DNA from: Pedobacter miscanthi
Lineage (GTDB): Bacteria; Bacteroidota; Bacteroidia; Sphingobacteriales; Sphingobacteriaceae
DNA: 64,000 nt
Direction: 5' to 3'
Assembly (NCBI RefSeq): GCF_003315595.1
Contig: NZ_QNQU01000013.1
Location: 62,001-126,000 of the forward strand
A model generated the notes under the pieces. The model made no database searches. It saw only the letters and a list, made by a program, of their open reading frames with translations, and was not told the origin of the DNA. Numbering within the stretch: position 1 is the stretch's first letter; the number at the start of each line of letters is the position of its first letter. Positions 35,137 to 44,750 of this stretch are shown piece by piece. A program made the translations under genes and the position numbers.

Positions 35137-36366
35137 ATGAATTTAAAAACATTACTAGGAATGATAATCATTATTACTCTTTTTTCTTGTAAAAACACTA
35201 ATCTGAAAAGTGAAAATGAATTAAAAAAAGATAGCATGTTAACAAAAATTCTGATCCGACAATTGAGTGAAGGGCCTGTATCAGATTACAATGAAGTTAA
35301 ATATAGTATTGCAGATTTTGAAGCAACAATTCGAATATTAAAAAGTAAACTTAGAGATAATGGTTTCAAATTCATAAGTAAAACACTTTTTGCTGATAAA
35401 ATCAAACTATATTTTAAGAGATCAATTGATATTAGCAATCCCGATAAATACTTATATGTGAATTATTTTAATCACTGCAGTAAACAATTAATTTATCATC
35501 CAAACGATCACATAAATTTAGATGGAAGCTTAATATTAAAAAATGAAAGTTTCCTAGCGGATATGTATTTCATTCCAGAAATCTTAGATTATCAAAAAAA
35601 ATATCCAGAACTAAAAACTATCGAAGATAAACCGAGATTTGCTTATGATGAAGTTGAAAAAGAAAAAATAGAAATCGATCGATGGAAAGATTTAACAGAT
35701 CTTCCCATAGACCGCGAAAAAAACCTATTAACCTTGGTCCATCGAAATAAATATTTATTCAATGATAGTAAGGCCAGTTTGACTTGGCTTCTTTTTAATG
35801 ATAAAATCTTTCTACAGAAATTGCTAATTATTTTCGGTTATGATAAAGAAATGAAAATAAATAAAATGGTTTTAGATTCTCTTTATAAAGAAAAAACCCT
35901 CAGTAATACAATTTATGGAGAAGCTATATCAAATCTATTTTTTGTTAAAGATTGTCAGAATAAGTTAGAAATAAGAAAAGGACTATTAAAGTACGTCGAG
36001 GAAAATACGAGTTCGACTGACAACCGTTTTATCTACGCTTTAGGAAGCTTTATGAATACTCTATACGATGGCGACGAGTATGAAATTTTCGATGAAGATC
36101 CCTCCAAAAAATTCACTGCAGTCGAAAAAGCCGAAATAGTAGCCAACATTGCCAATATAGAAAACCCAGCAAGGGAAAAATACAAATCTCCCGAATCATC
36201 TGATGTATGGACTATCCCCGGTTCCTCATTATACAACCTCTCCGTTTCGCATCCCGAGGTAATAAAAATAATAGAACAGCATCATTATTTCGGGCTGCCC
36301 AAAATGAAGGAGATTATAGCCAAACTACAGGAAGAAGCACCGCCTACCCCTGCAGATCCGGAGTAG
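35137..36366 (+). CDS. Lipoprotein of unknown family, candidate immunity protein
   Basis: 409 residues starting with a short signal peptide and lipobox (IIIITLFSCK, Cys18). No family was recognised. The rest is helical and charged, and the C-terminal end is proline-rich (EEAPPTPADPE). It starts 10 bp after the putative effector, on the same strand. A periplasm-facing lipoprotein right behind a wall-degrading effector is the usual layout of an immunity protein. The AT-rich composition shared with the effector's 3' end suggests that they were acquired together. Function is inferred from position and export signal only. Confidence 0.72.
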   Translation: MNLKTLLGMIIIITLFSCKNTNLKSENELKKDSMLTKILIRQLSEGPVSDYNEVKYSIADFEATIRILKSKLRDNGFKFISKTLFADKIKLYFKRSIDISNPDKYLYVNYFNHCSKQLIYHPNDHINLDGSLILKNESFLADMYFIPEILDYQKKYPELKTIEDKPRFAYDEVEKEKIEIDRWKDLTDLPIDREKNLLTLVHRNKYLFNDSKASLTWLLFNDKIFLQKLLIIFGYDKEMKINKMVLDSLYKEKTLSNTIYGEAISNLFFVKDCQNKLEIRKGLLKYVEENTSSTDNRFIYALGSFMNTLYDGDEYEIFDEDPSKKFTAVEKAEIVANIANIENPAREKYKSPESSDVWTIPGSSLYNLSVSHPEVIKIIEQHHYFGLPKMKEIIAKLQEEAPPTPADPE

Positions 36367-36402
36367 TTGATTAGCTGAAACATAGATTGATTTTGTAAAC
36401 TA

Positions 36403-36439
36403 AAAACTTGTTGCCTCGAAAGCCGAAACAACAGGTTTT
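36403..36439 (-). terminator. Terminator between the VgrG cassette and the RND operon
   Basis: An 11-bp stem (AAAACTTGTTG at 36403-36413 with CAACAGGTTTT at 36429-36439, one G-U pair) around a 15-base loop. Read on the minus strand it is followed by T-rich sequence (GTTTTTAGTTT), so it best serves the leftward RND operon, 37 bp after its stop. It may also stop rightward transcripts. Confidence 0.6.
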
Positions 36440-36475
36440 ATACTAATCCTAACTACTTCCCAATCCCCTCTTCGC

Positions 36476-39400
36476 CTATTCCGCCTGATAAATTTTCCTG
36501 ATCAGGCTGGGCAAAGCCACCAGCAATAAAGGCAGCGCAATGATAAAACCACCAATTACGGCAATGGCCAGTGGCTGGTGCAGCTGTGCCCCTGCACCAA
36601 TACCCAGTGCCAATGGCATCAGGGCGATGATGGCCCCCAGGGCCGTCATTAATTTGGGCCTTAAACGGGTAGATATGGCAAAAGTAATCGCATCATCAAC
36701 TGCCTGCTTTTGCAGCGATTCTTTAAACTGCAAAAAGGTAAAAATGGCATTTTCGCCAATAATGCCTACAATCATAATCAGGCCGGTATAACTGCCTACA
36801 TTTAATGGCGTATGCGTTAAAAACAGGGCCAGGTAACTGCCTGCAATCCCTAAAACGGAGATGAATAAAATAAGAAAAGCAATTTTAAAATCTTTAAACA
36901 GGAACAAAATTACACTGAACACCAGCAAACTCGATGCAATAAGAATGGTTAACAGCTCAGAAAACGATTGCTGCTGTTCTTTATAGGCACCACCATATTC
37001 GATATGATAACCCGATGGCAGGTTTACATTGGCATTTACCGCTTTTTGCAAATCTTTTATTACACTGCCCAAATCGCGGTTATCCAGCCTGGCGGTAACT
37101 ACACCAATGCTTTGCAGGTTCTCTCGCTCTACCTCGGCATTGCCCGCTTTTAGCTCAACCTGGGCCATTTGCTGTATAGGTACAGCAGTACCATCAGAAA
37201 GAAAAATTTTCATTCTGTTAATATCAGCCACGGCAAAAGTCCGGCTGCCCGGGTACACCATGCGGATGGGCGAAAGCTGTTGTTTATCGTATAAATCACC
37301 AATTAAAGTACCCTGCATAGCGGTTTGTAGCTGCGATTGAAACGATGCAGGGCTAACACCATACTGCGCCAGCAGTGCAAAATTAGGCCTTACATTTACC
37401 GTTGGCCCCGAAAGTACTATACCATCAAATACATCGGCCGTGCCCCCAACATGCGCAACAATACCGGCAACCTTTTTGGATAAAAACTGTAGTTTCTCCT
37501 GGTCGTTACCAAAAATCTTCACTTCTATTGGCTGGGTAGAGCTCATTAAATCACCCAGCATATCGCCAATTACCTGACCAAAATCTACCTTTAAGGCCGG
37601 CTGTGTATGTTCGATATGCGTACGGATATCAGAAATTACCTCGTTGGTACTTTTACTGCGGTTGGCTTTAAGTTGTATCAGGTAATCGCCGGTATTGGGT
37701 TCGGTAATAAAAAAGCCCATTTGTGTACCCGTTCTGCGCGAGTAAGCCTGTACATCGGGTATTTTAACAATTTCTTTTTCTACCTCTTTCAGCATCCTGT
37801 CTGTTTCTTCTAAAGAGGTACCCGGAGGCGAAGCATAATCGAGCACGATACTGCCTTCGTCCATTTCGGGCAGGAAACCGGTTTCTAAACGTGGAAAAAT
37901 GACGATAATAGATGCAACCAATACCAAAAGGAATATTATGGAAATATATGGACGCTGGATAAAATAGCGTACCCAGTTTTGCGATTTTACTTCGTGTACC
38001 ACTGTTTTTTTACCCGATTCGGCATGACTGCCACTTTTGCGGGTAAGCAACAGGTAAATTACGGGTAACCCGATCCAGGTAACAAAAAACGAACATACCA
38101 GGGTAATGATCATGGTATTCGTCATTACCCGGAAATAAGAACCTGCAACGCCCGTCATCAATACAAATGGTATAAATATAACGATGGTACTAATGGATGA
38201 ACCCAGCATGGCCGGGAACAGATAACTTACTGCCTTGCTTAACAGGTGCATGGTAATTTCTTCGGGATGTTCTTCATGCGTTCGGTGGATTTGCTCTACC
38301 ACCACAATGGCATCATCGATAATTAAACCTATCGCCGCGGCAATGGCACCCAGTGTCATGATATTAAGCGAATAACCGATAAAATAAAGTACAATTACTG
38401 TTAAGCAAAGCGTAACCGGGATGGTAATTAAAATGGTGGCGCTTGCTTTTAGCGAGCGGAGAAATATAATGGCCACTATAATGGCCAGTACCAAACCAAT
38501 TAATAAACTATCGCGCACACTTTTTACCGATTCGTTTACAAAATCGGCCTGTATATAATAAGGTTTTATACTTACACCTGCAGGCAAAATGCGTTTTAAC
38601 TGTTGTACCTTGGTGTACATTTCGTTAGAAAGATCGATCAGGTTGGCGTTGGGCTGTTTAATTACCGCAATCAGGATCCCGTCTTTGCCGTTGGCATTAA
38701 TGCGGGTATACTCCACACTTTGCTGGATATTTACCTTTGCAATATCCATTACCCTGATCATCCGGTTGCCTCTTCGGCTCAATATCAGGTTTTCTAAATC
38801 GCTTTTGTTTTTTACGGTGGCATCGGTAACGGATAGGTACAGGTAATTATGATCGGCCAGGTAACCGTTTGATTTGATAAAATTAGTTTGGCTGAGGGCA
38901 TTGCTGATCTGATCGGGCGAAATACCCAGGGTCTGCATTTTTTGCACATCGAGTTCCAGCCAGTATTCTTTACTTTTACCACCAATAACGCGGATTTCGG
39001 AAACGCCATCAACCTGCGAAAGAAAGGGTTTCACGGTATAGGTGGCAATTTTTTTCAGCTCTGCGGAAGAATAATTGTGGCTTTCTAAACTGTAACCACT
39101 TACGGGAAGGATAGACGGATTCATCTTCTCTACCGAAATATTTACTCCTGCTGGTAAAGAAGTACTTATTTTGGCAATCTGCGATTCGATGCGCTGCTGA
39201 CTGAGATCGATATCGGCACCGGGATTCATAAAGGCAGAAAGTTCGCAACTGCCCCTGCTGGTTGTACTGCGCACCAATTGAAGATCGGGCACTTGTTTTA
39301 CTGCATTTTCTAAGGGGCGCGTTACCGTAACCACCATTTTATCAACCGGCTGTAGTTCCGCATCGGCAATAATCTTGATCTTCGGAAAAGTAATTTCAGG

Positions 39401-39505
39401 GAAAAGCCCCGTTTTGAGCTGTGTAAAAGCATATACCCCACCCACAATAATAATGAGCAAAACAGCCAGGATAGGGTTTTTATGGGAAATGAAAAACTTG
39501 TTCAT
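36476..39505 (-). CDS. RND-family efflux transporter, inner-membrane permease
   Basis: 1009 residues of the AcrB/MdtB/CusA superfamily. The N-terminal helix and PTS-like opening (GLFPEITFPKIKI) are followed by porter loops. The first helix bundle has the proton-relay region GLIIDDAIVVVEQI (about residue 395) with paired aspartates; the second bundle lies near 850-1000. It is the last gene of a tight leftward operon TolC-adaptor-permease with 2-bp gaps. The substrate could be drugs, detergents or a metal; no clear metal-binding Met cluster was noticed. Control by the CTwCAG promoter at 41901-41935 is predicted. Confidence 0.94.
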   Translation of the reverse strand: MNKFFISHKNPILAVLLIIIVGGVYAFTQLKTGLFPEITFPKIKIIADAELQPVDKMVVTVTRPLENAVKQVPDLQLVRSTTSRGSCELSAFMNPGADIDLSQQRIESQIAKISTSLPAGVNISVEKMNPSILPVSGYSLESHNYSSAELKKIATYTVKPFLSQVDGVSEIRVIGGKSKEYWLELDVQKMQTLGISPDQISNALSQTNFIKSNGYLADHNYLYLSVTDATVKNKSDLENLILSRRGNRMIRVMDIAKVNIQQSVEYTRINANGKDGILIAVIKQPNANLIDLSNEMYTKVQQLKRILPAGVSIKPYYIQADFVNESVKSVRDSLLIGLVLAIIVAIIFLRSLKASATILITIPVTLCLTVIVLYFIGYSLNIMTLGAIAAAIGLIIDDAIVVVEQIHRTHEEHPEEITMHLLSKAVSYLFPAMLGSSISTIVIFIPFVLMTGVAGSYFRVMTNTMIITLVCSFFVTWIGLPVIYLLLTRKSGSHAESGKKTVVHEVKSQNWVRYFIQRPYISIIFLLVLVASIIVIFPRLETGFLPEMDEGSIVLDYASPPGTSLEETDRMLKEVEKEIVKIPDVQAYSRRTGTQMGFFITEPNTGDYLIQLKANRSKSTNEVISDIRTHIEHTQPALKVDFGQVIGDMLGDLMSSTQPIEVKIFGNDQEKLQFLSKKVAGIVAHVGGTADVFDGIVLSGPTVNVRPNFALLAQYGVSPASFQSQLQTAMQGTLIGDLYDKQQLSPIRMVYPGSRTFAVADINRMKIFLSDGTAVPIQQMAQVELKAGNAEVERENLQSIGVVTARLDNRDLGSVIKDLQKAVNANVNLPSGYHIEYGGAYKEQQQSFSELLTILIASSLLVFSVILFLFKDFKIAFLILFISVLGIAGSYLALFLTHTPLNVGSYTGLIMIVGIIGENAIFTFLQFKESLQKQAVDDAITFAISTRLRPKLMTALGAIIALMPLALGIGAGAQLHQPLAIAVIGGFIIALPLLLVALPSLIRKIYQAE

Positions 39506-39507
39506 GG

Positions 39508-40434
39508 CTATTTCTGGATTTTAACTTTGGCCGTATCAGCTATGCCATAATTACCACTGGTTACAATCCGGTCGGTTTTTGCAAATTTTGGTTCTAATAC
39601 TTCGATGCTGTTATGGTTTTCGATGCCTTTTTTTACATTTACCCTTACCGCTGTAGAATCGTTGATGAGTTTCATTACCCAAAACTGATCTTCGGTTTCG
39701 TTCGCCAGCACGGCCGATTTTGGCAATACCTGCGCCTGGTTATGTTTTATTTTGGTTAACCTTACTTTGGCAATCAACCCTTCGGGTATATCTTTGCCTC
39801 CGGCAACTTTAAGGATGTAACGCTGGGTTTGTGCGGCAGAATCAACTGATGGCATGGTACCAGTAACAGTGCCGGCTAGCGTTGTTCCATCGGTTAGCAG
39901 AATATCCAATGTACGGTTCTGGTTGATGAGCTGGTTATATTCGTAAGGCAAATCAAGCAGAAAAACCAGGCTGTTCCGGTTGCTAATGGTGGCCAGCGCT
40001 TCTCCATCCTGCACATAATCTCCTTTCTGGTGGTTTACCTGTACAATGGTACCGGCCTGATCGGCCCTGATATTTGAAATCCCCGAAAATTTAAAGCCTG
40101 CATCGAGCTTGTTTACACTGTTACCGATCGATTTTGCTTCTTTGGTAATTAAACTGAACAGGAGTTGGTGGCTCGTTACCTTTTTACCCATAACCGCCTG
40201 TGCACTTTCTACATAACCATTAATATTGGCCTTTACAAAACTCTTTTCCAGATAGGCCGAAACCGCCGAAAGCTCTACAGTTTCTGCCAGTGAACTATCG
40301 CTTACCATTGTAACCTGAACGGGCGTAACGGGCGAAGGTTCATCTACCGTATCAGCCGGTGCTGAAGGGTTACACCCCGAAAAAGCAAACATCGCGGCTA
40401 TAGCTGCATACATTAATTTCAGATGGTTATTCAT
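39508..40434 (-). CDS. RND periplasmic adaptor (membrane fusion) lipoprotein
   Basis: 308 residues. The signal peptide ends in a lipobox (MFAFSGC, Cys about 21), so it is anchored as a lipoprotein. The lipoyl-like hairpin (VKANINGYVESAQAVMGKKV and IRADQAGTIVQVNHQKGDYVQDGE) and the beta-barrel/membrane-proximal domains are in order. It connects the permease to the TolC protein. The gaps to both neighbours are 2 bp, so the three are translated as one operon. Confidence 0.92.
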   Translation of the reverse strand: MNNHLKLMYAAIAAMFAFSGCNPSAPADTVDEPSPVTPVQVTMVSDSSLAETVELSAVSAYLEKSFVKANINGYVESAQAVMGKKVTSHQLLFSLITKEAKSIGNSVNKLDAGFKFSGISNIRADQAGTIVQVNHQKGDYVQDGEALATISNRNSLVFLLDLPYEYNQLINQNRTLDILLTDGTTLAGTVTGTMPSVDSAAQTQRYILKVAGGKDIPEGLIAKVRLTKIKHNQAQVLPKSAVLANETEDQFWVMKLINDSTAVRVNVKKGIENHNSIEVLEPKFAKTDRIVTSGNYGIADTAKVKIQK

Positions 40435-40436
40435 GG

Positions 40437-41684
40437 CTATCGGTTCCAGTAATTAAATTGATTAATGAGTTTTAAACGGTTAATATTGGTTTGGCGCAGC
40501 AGGTTTTGCGCTGCCATGTAGTTATTGATGGCAATTACAAAATCGGCCACCCTTAAATCGCCGGTATGCATCAGTTTACTATCTACTTCAATCAAACCTT
40601 TACTAAACATGATCTGCTCATTAATTTTAGAGAACAGCTGATCAGTTTGATTAATTTGCTGGCGGATCAGGTTTAACTGCTGCTGCTGTTGCCGGGTAAA
40701 AAAATCTCGGTAACCAGATACAGTTTGAGATGCAAGAATTAGTTTACTATACTGCATCTTTTTCTGATGGCCATCGTAAATGGGTACAGAAAAAGTAAAA
40801 CCCACGCTTGTGCCAAAGTTTTTATAGGGTTGTAAAATAAAGGAAGAATTGTAGCCTCCGTTTGCGTATACCCCCAGTTTAGGTTTGTAATTATAATCGA
40901 TGGCATTTTTTTGGTTGATGTTTTTTAAACTGTCGATCTCGAAACGCCTTGTAAAAAAACTCTGGACTGTTGAGCTTAGACCCGCCTGCAATTTTGGATC
41001 GGCGAGTTTAACCGTAGTGGTATCGGCAATGCCTGCCAGGTAATTTAAAGTAGCATAATCATTTTTAAACTGTAGCTCGGCTTGTTTAACCATCAATTGT
41101 TGTTGCTGCAGGGTAACTAAGAAGGTTAAATATTCCGATTGTTTATAAATATTGCTCCGGGTTAATTTTTTAAGCAAAGTTTCTTCTTCCTGGAGTAATT
41201 TAACCACTCCATAATTAAAATCTACCTGCTCCTGACTGGAAAAGGCAAGAATATACTGATCAACAATGGCTCTTTGCAAATCGAAACGTGATAATTGTCT
41301 AGCATACCTAATCGAATCGCTCTGGATTTTAATACTTTCCAGTTGGTTATTAATCCTTTTTTTATTCAGCAGATCGTAATTTATATTGAGTAGCGCTTCT
41401 AAAGCCTGTCCGTTGGTAAGCACTTCGTCAAAACCATAACCGCGGATAACTGGTGCATACATCCCCGCAGAACTGGCCGTAACCTGTGGCTTTGCAGTTG
41501 CCCGTGCTATTAAACTATCAATACCTGCTGAACGTTGCTGGTTATTGAAATCCTTAAGCACCGGACTATTTAATTCGGCTTCTTTTAAATAATAATCGAG
41601 ATTTTTCACCGGTGCCTGTGCCATTGCTCCAATAGATGAAAAGGTAAACAGGTAAAAAATCAGGTATTTTAACTTTAGGTTCAT
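40437..41684 (-). CDS. TolC-family outer-membrane efflux protein
   Basis: 415 residues with a signal peptide (LIFYLFTFSSIGAMAQ). Long helices with coiled-coil character, and the repeated outer-membrane strand segments (GVYANGGYNSSFILQPYKNFGTSVGFTFSVPIYDG), identify the TolC fold. It is first in the RND operon. The predicted promoter lies about 215-250 bp upstream, so the transcript should have a leader of roughly 210 nt that contains an AT-rich run and a TTCTTAATTTCTTAATGGT repeat word. Confidence 0.9.
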   Translation of the reverse strand: MNLKLKYLIFYLFTFSSIGAMAQAPVKNLDYYLKEAELNSPVLKDFNNQQRSAGIDSLIARATAKPQVTASSAGMYAPVIRGYGFDEVLTNGQALEALLNINYDLLNKKRINNQLESIKIQSDSIRYARQLSRFDLQRAIVDQYILAFSSQEQVDFNYGVVKLLQEEETLLKKLTRSNIYKQSEYLTFLVTLQQQQLMVKQAELQFKNDYATLNYLAGIADTTTVKLADPKLQAGLSSTVQSFFTRRFEIDSLKNINQKNAIDYNYKPKLGVYANGGYNSSFILQPYKNFGTSVGFTFSVPIYDGHQKKMQYSKLILASQTVSGYRDFFTRQQQQQLNLIRQQINQTDQLFSKINEQIMFSKGLIEVDSKLMHTGDLRVADFVIAINNYMAAQNLLRQTNINRLKLINQFNYWNR

Positions 41685-41900
41685 TTTATTTTTTATTGCG
41701 CTGCAGGTATTTTTCTGTTGTTCTTCACCATTACGAGTTAAGAAAAGTATTTCTATGTCTCCACTTTTTTTATGTCCTTAATTTCTTAATGGTAATATTA
41801 TGCAGCTGTCTTCTTCATCATTAAGGAATTAAGAAAATCTTCATTCTGTTCACGTTCTTAATGGTAAGGCATTATATATAATATATATTCGTTTTATTAG

Positions 41901-41935
41901 CCAAACTACGGATCAATTATGAAGAAAATCTGTAG
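41901..41935 (-). promoter_or_regulatory. CTwCAG-type promoter of the RND efflux operon (site A)
   Basis: On the minus strand: CTACAG (41935-41930), 5 bp, CTTCAT (41924-41919), 10 bp, then TAGTTTGG (41908-41901) as -7 box. It matches the layout of four other promoters in this block. It overlaps the last codons of the upstream GT39 gene, and its transcript would run into TolC about 210 nt later. Confidence 0.7.
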
Positions 41936-43430
41936 CTGCTTTCTCAGGACGGAATTTATAGCCTCTGCACAAATAGATAAAAAATTTCCTCACGGCTTTC
42001 CCTTTTTCGTTGATGATAAGAGGTTTTAACTGCGTTACCGAATCGAAATAAGGAATAATGGCAACCGGCGGAACAGTGTTTGGCTGGTCATTTTTAAAAT
42101 CTGGATCCGAATCTACATAAATCGCGTCCTTGCCGTTGAGCGTGATCAATTTAGTACCGATATAATCAAACTGTAGCGCATTTTGCCCTATTACATTCTG
42201 CCCGTAAATAAAATAATTGCTATATAGATTGAGTTCGGCTGAGGTTTTATAGTTATCCGCCGAAAATACAAAATCGACATGCTGCTCATTTTTTAACTGC
42301 GTAACTTTATAATATAATTTTTCCCACCCCAGCCAGGTATCGTCTGATTTGACTGGAACCGGATAAAACAACAGCTGGATGAGGAGCCCAAAGTGGATAA
42401 TAAATGAAATAACGATTTGTATGTTGAACCATTTTTTATTGATATAACTTGCAGCGAGCATAATTCCCGTGATATATGCAGGCATCATCCAATTAATTTT
42501 GATCCAATAAATAGGCGACAACAATAAAAAAGCAACGAAAATCGGCAGAAAAAAGTATAGCAGAAATAGGTTGGTTTCAGGTATTTTACGCAGAGAAGTT
42601 CCATAAATTTTAATGGTTTTATAACACGCATATAAAACAGAAATAAAAAGTACAGGGATGAGAAGCAGAAGCTGATGCCCTAAAAGCCCCAGAATAAACT
42701 TCGGTTTAAGCTGCAGCTCAGCAACAGCATGCATCCTTTGCGATCCCTGAAATGCAAACGATGCAAAATGGTTTCTTACATTCCAGATAATAATTGGCGA
42801 GGCGACCAAAACCATTATTATAAAGCTTAACCAGGGCCATACTGTTAATAAAAGCTTTCTTTTCGGTTGATTTAACAGCAAGAATATGAAAAGTCCTAAA
42901 GGCAGAAAAATGGCTGTATATTTACTGTCGAACCCCAGTCCCATTAATGCTCCGGCCAGCAGCCACCAATTTTTTTTCTCTTCAAACAGGGCTTTGTAAA
43001 ATGCAAGCAGCGAAAGTGTCCAGAAAAAAAGCAATGGTGTATCGGGTGTTGAAACCAGGGAAAGGATGCTCACCATAAGTGTACTCAAAAAAAGTATAAT
43101 AATCTTTTGGGATTGATTTTTAGAAAAGAATTTTAGTGCAAGCCTGTAAACGGCCATACAGGTTAATGCAGTTAAAATCGAATCGGCCAGTTTAATGGCA
43201 AATACATTTTTTCCCAAAATCCATGTGAACAATTTAAGCAGATAAGCAATAGCAGGGGGATGGTCAAAATAGGATAAATCAGGATGCTGTGCATAAAAAA
43301 AGTAGTAGGCATCCTGAGGCATGGGTCCCATTAGCCCTATAGCAACCAATCTGATCAGCAATATACCAGCAAACAGGTAAAATGGTATTTTGCCAACTTC
43401 AAAACCTGCTTTTTTTTCTCTTAAATCCAT
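41913..43430 (-). CDS. Glycosyltransferase family 39 (ArnT/PMT-like) membrane protein
   Basis: 505 residues with about ten membrane helices. The first periplasmic loop carries the family's acidic pattern (PQDAYYFFYAQHPDLSYFDHPP, about residues 37-58), where GT39 enzymes bind the polyprenyl-phosphate sugar. The C-terminal 150 residues form a periplasmic domain. Family members transfer sugars from undecaprenyl phosphate to lipid A or proteins. Next to a PAP2 phosphatase and under the same predicted regulator, a lipid A or glycan modification role is likely. The donor sugar is unknown. Confidence 0.87.
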   Translation of the reverse strand: MDLREKKAGFEVGKIPFYLFAGILLIRLVAIGLMGPMPQDAYYFFYAQHPDLSYFDHPPAIAYLLKLFTWILGKNVFAIKLADSILTALTCMAVYRLALKFFSKNQSQKIIILFLSTLMVSILSLVSTPDTPLLFFWTLSLLAFYKALFEEKKNWWLLAGALMGLGFDSKYTAIFLPLGLFIFLLLNQPKRKLLLTVWPWLSFIIMVLVASPIIIWNVRNHFASFAFQGSQRMHAVAELQLKPKFILGLLGHQLLLLIPVLFISVLYACYKTIKIYGTSLRKIPETNLFLLYFFLPIFVAFLLLSPIYWIKINWMMPAYITGIMLAASYINKKWFNIQIVISFIIHFGLLIQLLFYPVPVKSDDTWLGWEKLYYKVTQLKNEQHVDFVFSADNYKTSAELNLYSNYFIYGQNVIGQNALQFDYIGTKLITLNGKDAIYVDSDPDFKNDQPNTVPPVAIIPYFDSVTQLKPLIINEKGKAVRKFFIYLCRGYKFRPEKAATDFLHN

Positions 43431-43450
43431 GTTATAAAGGGAGATATAAC

Positions 43451-43485
43451 CAAAACTATCTTTGGATTCTGTAGAAATGCTGAAG
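43451..43485 (-). promoter_or_regulatory. CTwCAG-type promoter of the GT39 gene (site D)
   Basis: On the minus strand: CTTCAG (43485-43480), 5 bp, CTACAG (43474-43469), 10 bp, TAGTTTTG (43458-43451), an exact TAnnTTTG -7 box. The ATG is 20 bp further on, at 43430. The spacing is identical to sites A, B, C and E. Confidence 0.8.
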
Positions 43486-43530
43486 AAACAGCTATTGTAA
43501 GCGAAGCGTTACATAGCCGTTATTTCAGGG

Positions 43531-44322
43531 TTAAAATCTGCCCGAAAACATCAAACCGGTATTTCCAGGTTGATGGAAAGGCATCAAGGTGAAGTTGCCT
43601 TCTTTTTTAGTAGTGAAAAGACTTTTGATGTAAGGATATACCAGATAAGATATTTTGGTAGAGGCAATCCCGAAGCCGGCACCTGCCACCACATCGCTAA
43701 ACCAGTGTTTATTGTTGTACATCCTGAGGGTTCCGGTAGCAGTGGCCACAAAATAACCGGCATAACCAATCCACGGGTTAACATCTTTATACTCCTGGTG
43801 CAAAAATTCAGCAGCCATAAAAGCCGAAGCCGTGTGCCCTGATGGAAAAGAATTCTCGCCATTCCCGTTCGGCCGCTCCCTGCCAACACCCTGTTTTACA
43901 AAATGTGTGGAAACGCCCATAATTGCAGCCGATGTTGCATATAACATAGATGCATCGAACAGGTTGTGCTTGCCCTTTATACCTGATAAATTGAGTGCAT
44001 ATACAGCAGCAGCGGGGGCAAATTGGATGTAATCATCAACATGGGCTGCAAATAGTGGATGATCTTCCTGTAATTCTGCTTTTGTACTTACATCTAGCTG
44101 TTTTAAAGCACCATGATCGTAAACGGCAGCAAAACCATAACCGGCCAGTACCACCGGTACAATAAATGCAACTGGCTTAAATTTTTGTTTAGGCATCAGA
44201 TTGCCCGAATACCATCGCCTCAAAGTATCAGTTGAAACATTTTTTACTGAATCTGCTTCCTGAGCGGTGCAGGAAAAAGTGAAGGCAACCAAAAGTAAGG
44301 TGCAATGGAAAAAATTACGCAT
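43531..44322 (-). CDS. PAP2-family phosphatase
   Basis: 263 residues with a signal peptide (CTLLLVAFTFSCTAQ). The acid-phosphatase triad is complete: KQGVGRERP (KxxxxxxRP), SFPSGHTAS and a final block LRMYNNKHWFSDVVAG (R-x5-H-x3-D). Such enzymes remove phosphate from lipid phosphates, for example undecaprenyl pyrophosphate or lipid A, on the outer face of the inner membrane. The gene follows the PepSY-like gene by 2 bp in one operon and lies 100 bp upstream of the GT39 gene, which has its own promoter. Confidence 0.9.
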   Translation of the reverse strand: MRNFFHCTLLLVAFTFSCTAQEADSVKNVSTDTLRRWYSGNLMPKQKFKPVAFIVPVVLAGYGFAAVYDHGALKQLDVSTKAELQEDHPLFAAHVDDYIQFAPAAAVYALNLSGIKGKHNLFDASMLYATSAAIMGVSTHFVKQGVGRERPNGNGENSFPSGHTASAFMAAEFLHQEYKDVNPWIGYAGYFVATATGTLRMYNNKHWFSDVVAGAGFGIASTKISYLVYPYIKSLFTTKKEGNFTLMPFHQPGNTGLMFSGRF

Positions 44323-44324
44323 GA

Positions 44325-44732
44325 TCAGGATTTTACCGGGTTTCCGTTAACAGCAAATAATAAATCTTTACCTTTTACCTCTGCCTCGTAATAAATGCTT
44401 CCATTTGCTTTGGTAATTTTGGCTGCTTCGGCAATTTTAGTCCCTTTTAGTTTGGTAAGAACCGCAGTTGGTAATTCGCTAGGTTTAATGGCAGTTTCAG
44501 TTTCTAAAAGCACTCCTTTTGCCGAGTAAACTTCTGAAGTTTCTTTACCATTGAGTTTAAAACCAGCTTCATAATCCTGTTTCTCCATTTCCCACAAAAC
44601 TTTGGTTCCGGCATGAAGTTTTGTAAATGCGGCAATAACCGGAGCTGGTACTTTAGCGGCATTAAGTTTTTGTGCATGTGCAACGGTAGCCATACCAACA
44701 GACATGAATAAAATTCCAAAAATTGTTTTCAT
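44325..44732 (-). CDS. Secreted PepSY-like small protein
   Basis: 135 residues with a signal peptide (ILFMSVGMATVAHAQ). Two repeated PepSY-like beta-alpha segments are seen: AAFTKLHAGTKVLWEMEKQDYEAGFKL and AVLTKLKGTKIAEAAKITKANGSIYYEAEV. These resemble the small periplasmic PepSY-like proteins often found near two-component systems in Bacteroidota. It is first in an operon with the PAP2 phosphatase (2-bp gap) and has a strong CTwCAG-type promoter just upstream. Its role may be stress sensing or inhibition of a periplasmic enzyme, but this is not established. Confidence 0.83.
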   Translation of the reverse strand: MKTIFGILFMSVGMATVAHAQKLNAAKVPAPVIAAFTKLHAGTKVLWEMEKQDYEAGFKLNGKETSEVYSAKGVLLETETAIKPSELPTAVLTKLKGTKIAEAAKITKANGSIYYEAEVKGKDLLFAVNGNPVKS

Positions 44733-44750
44733 AGTTTTTAAATCTTAAAT

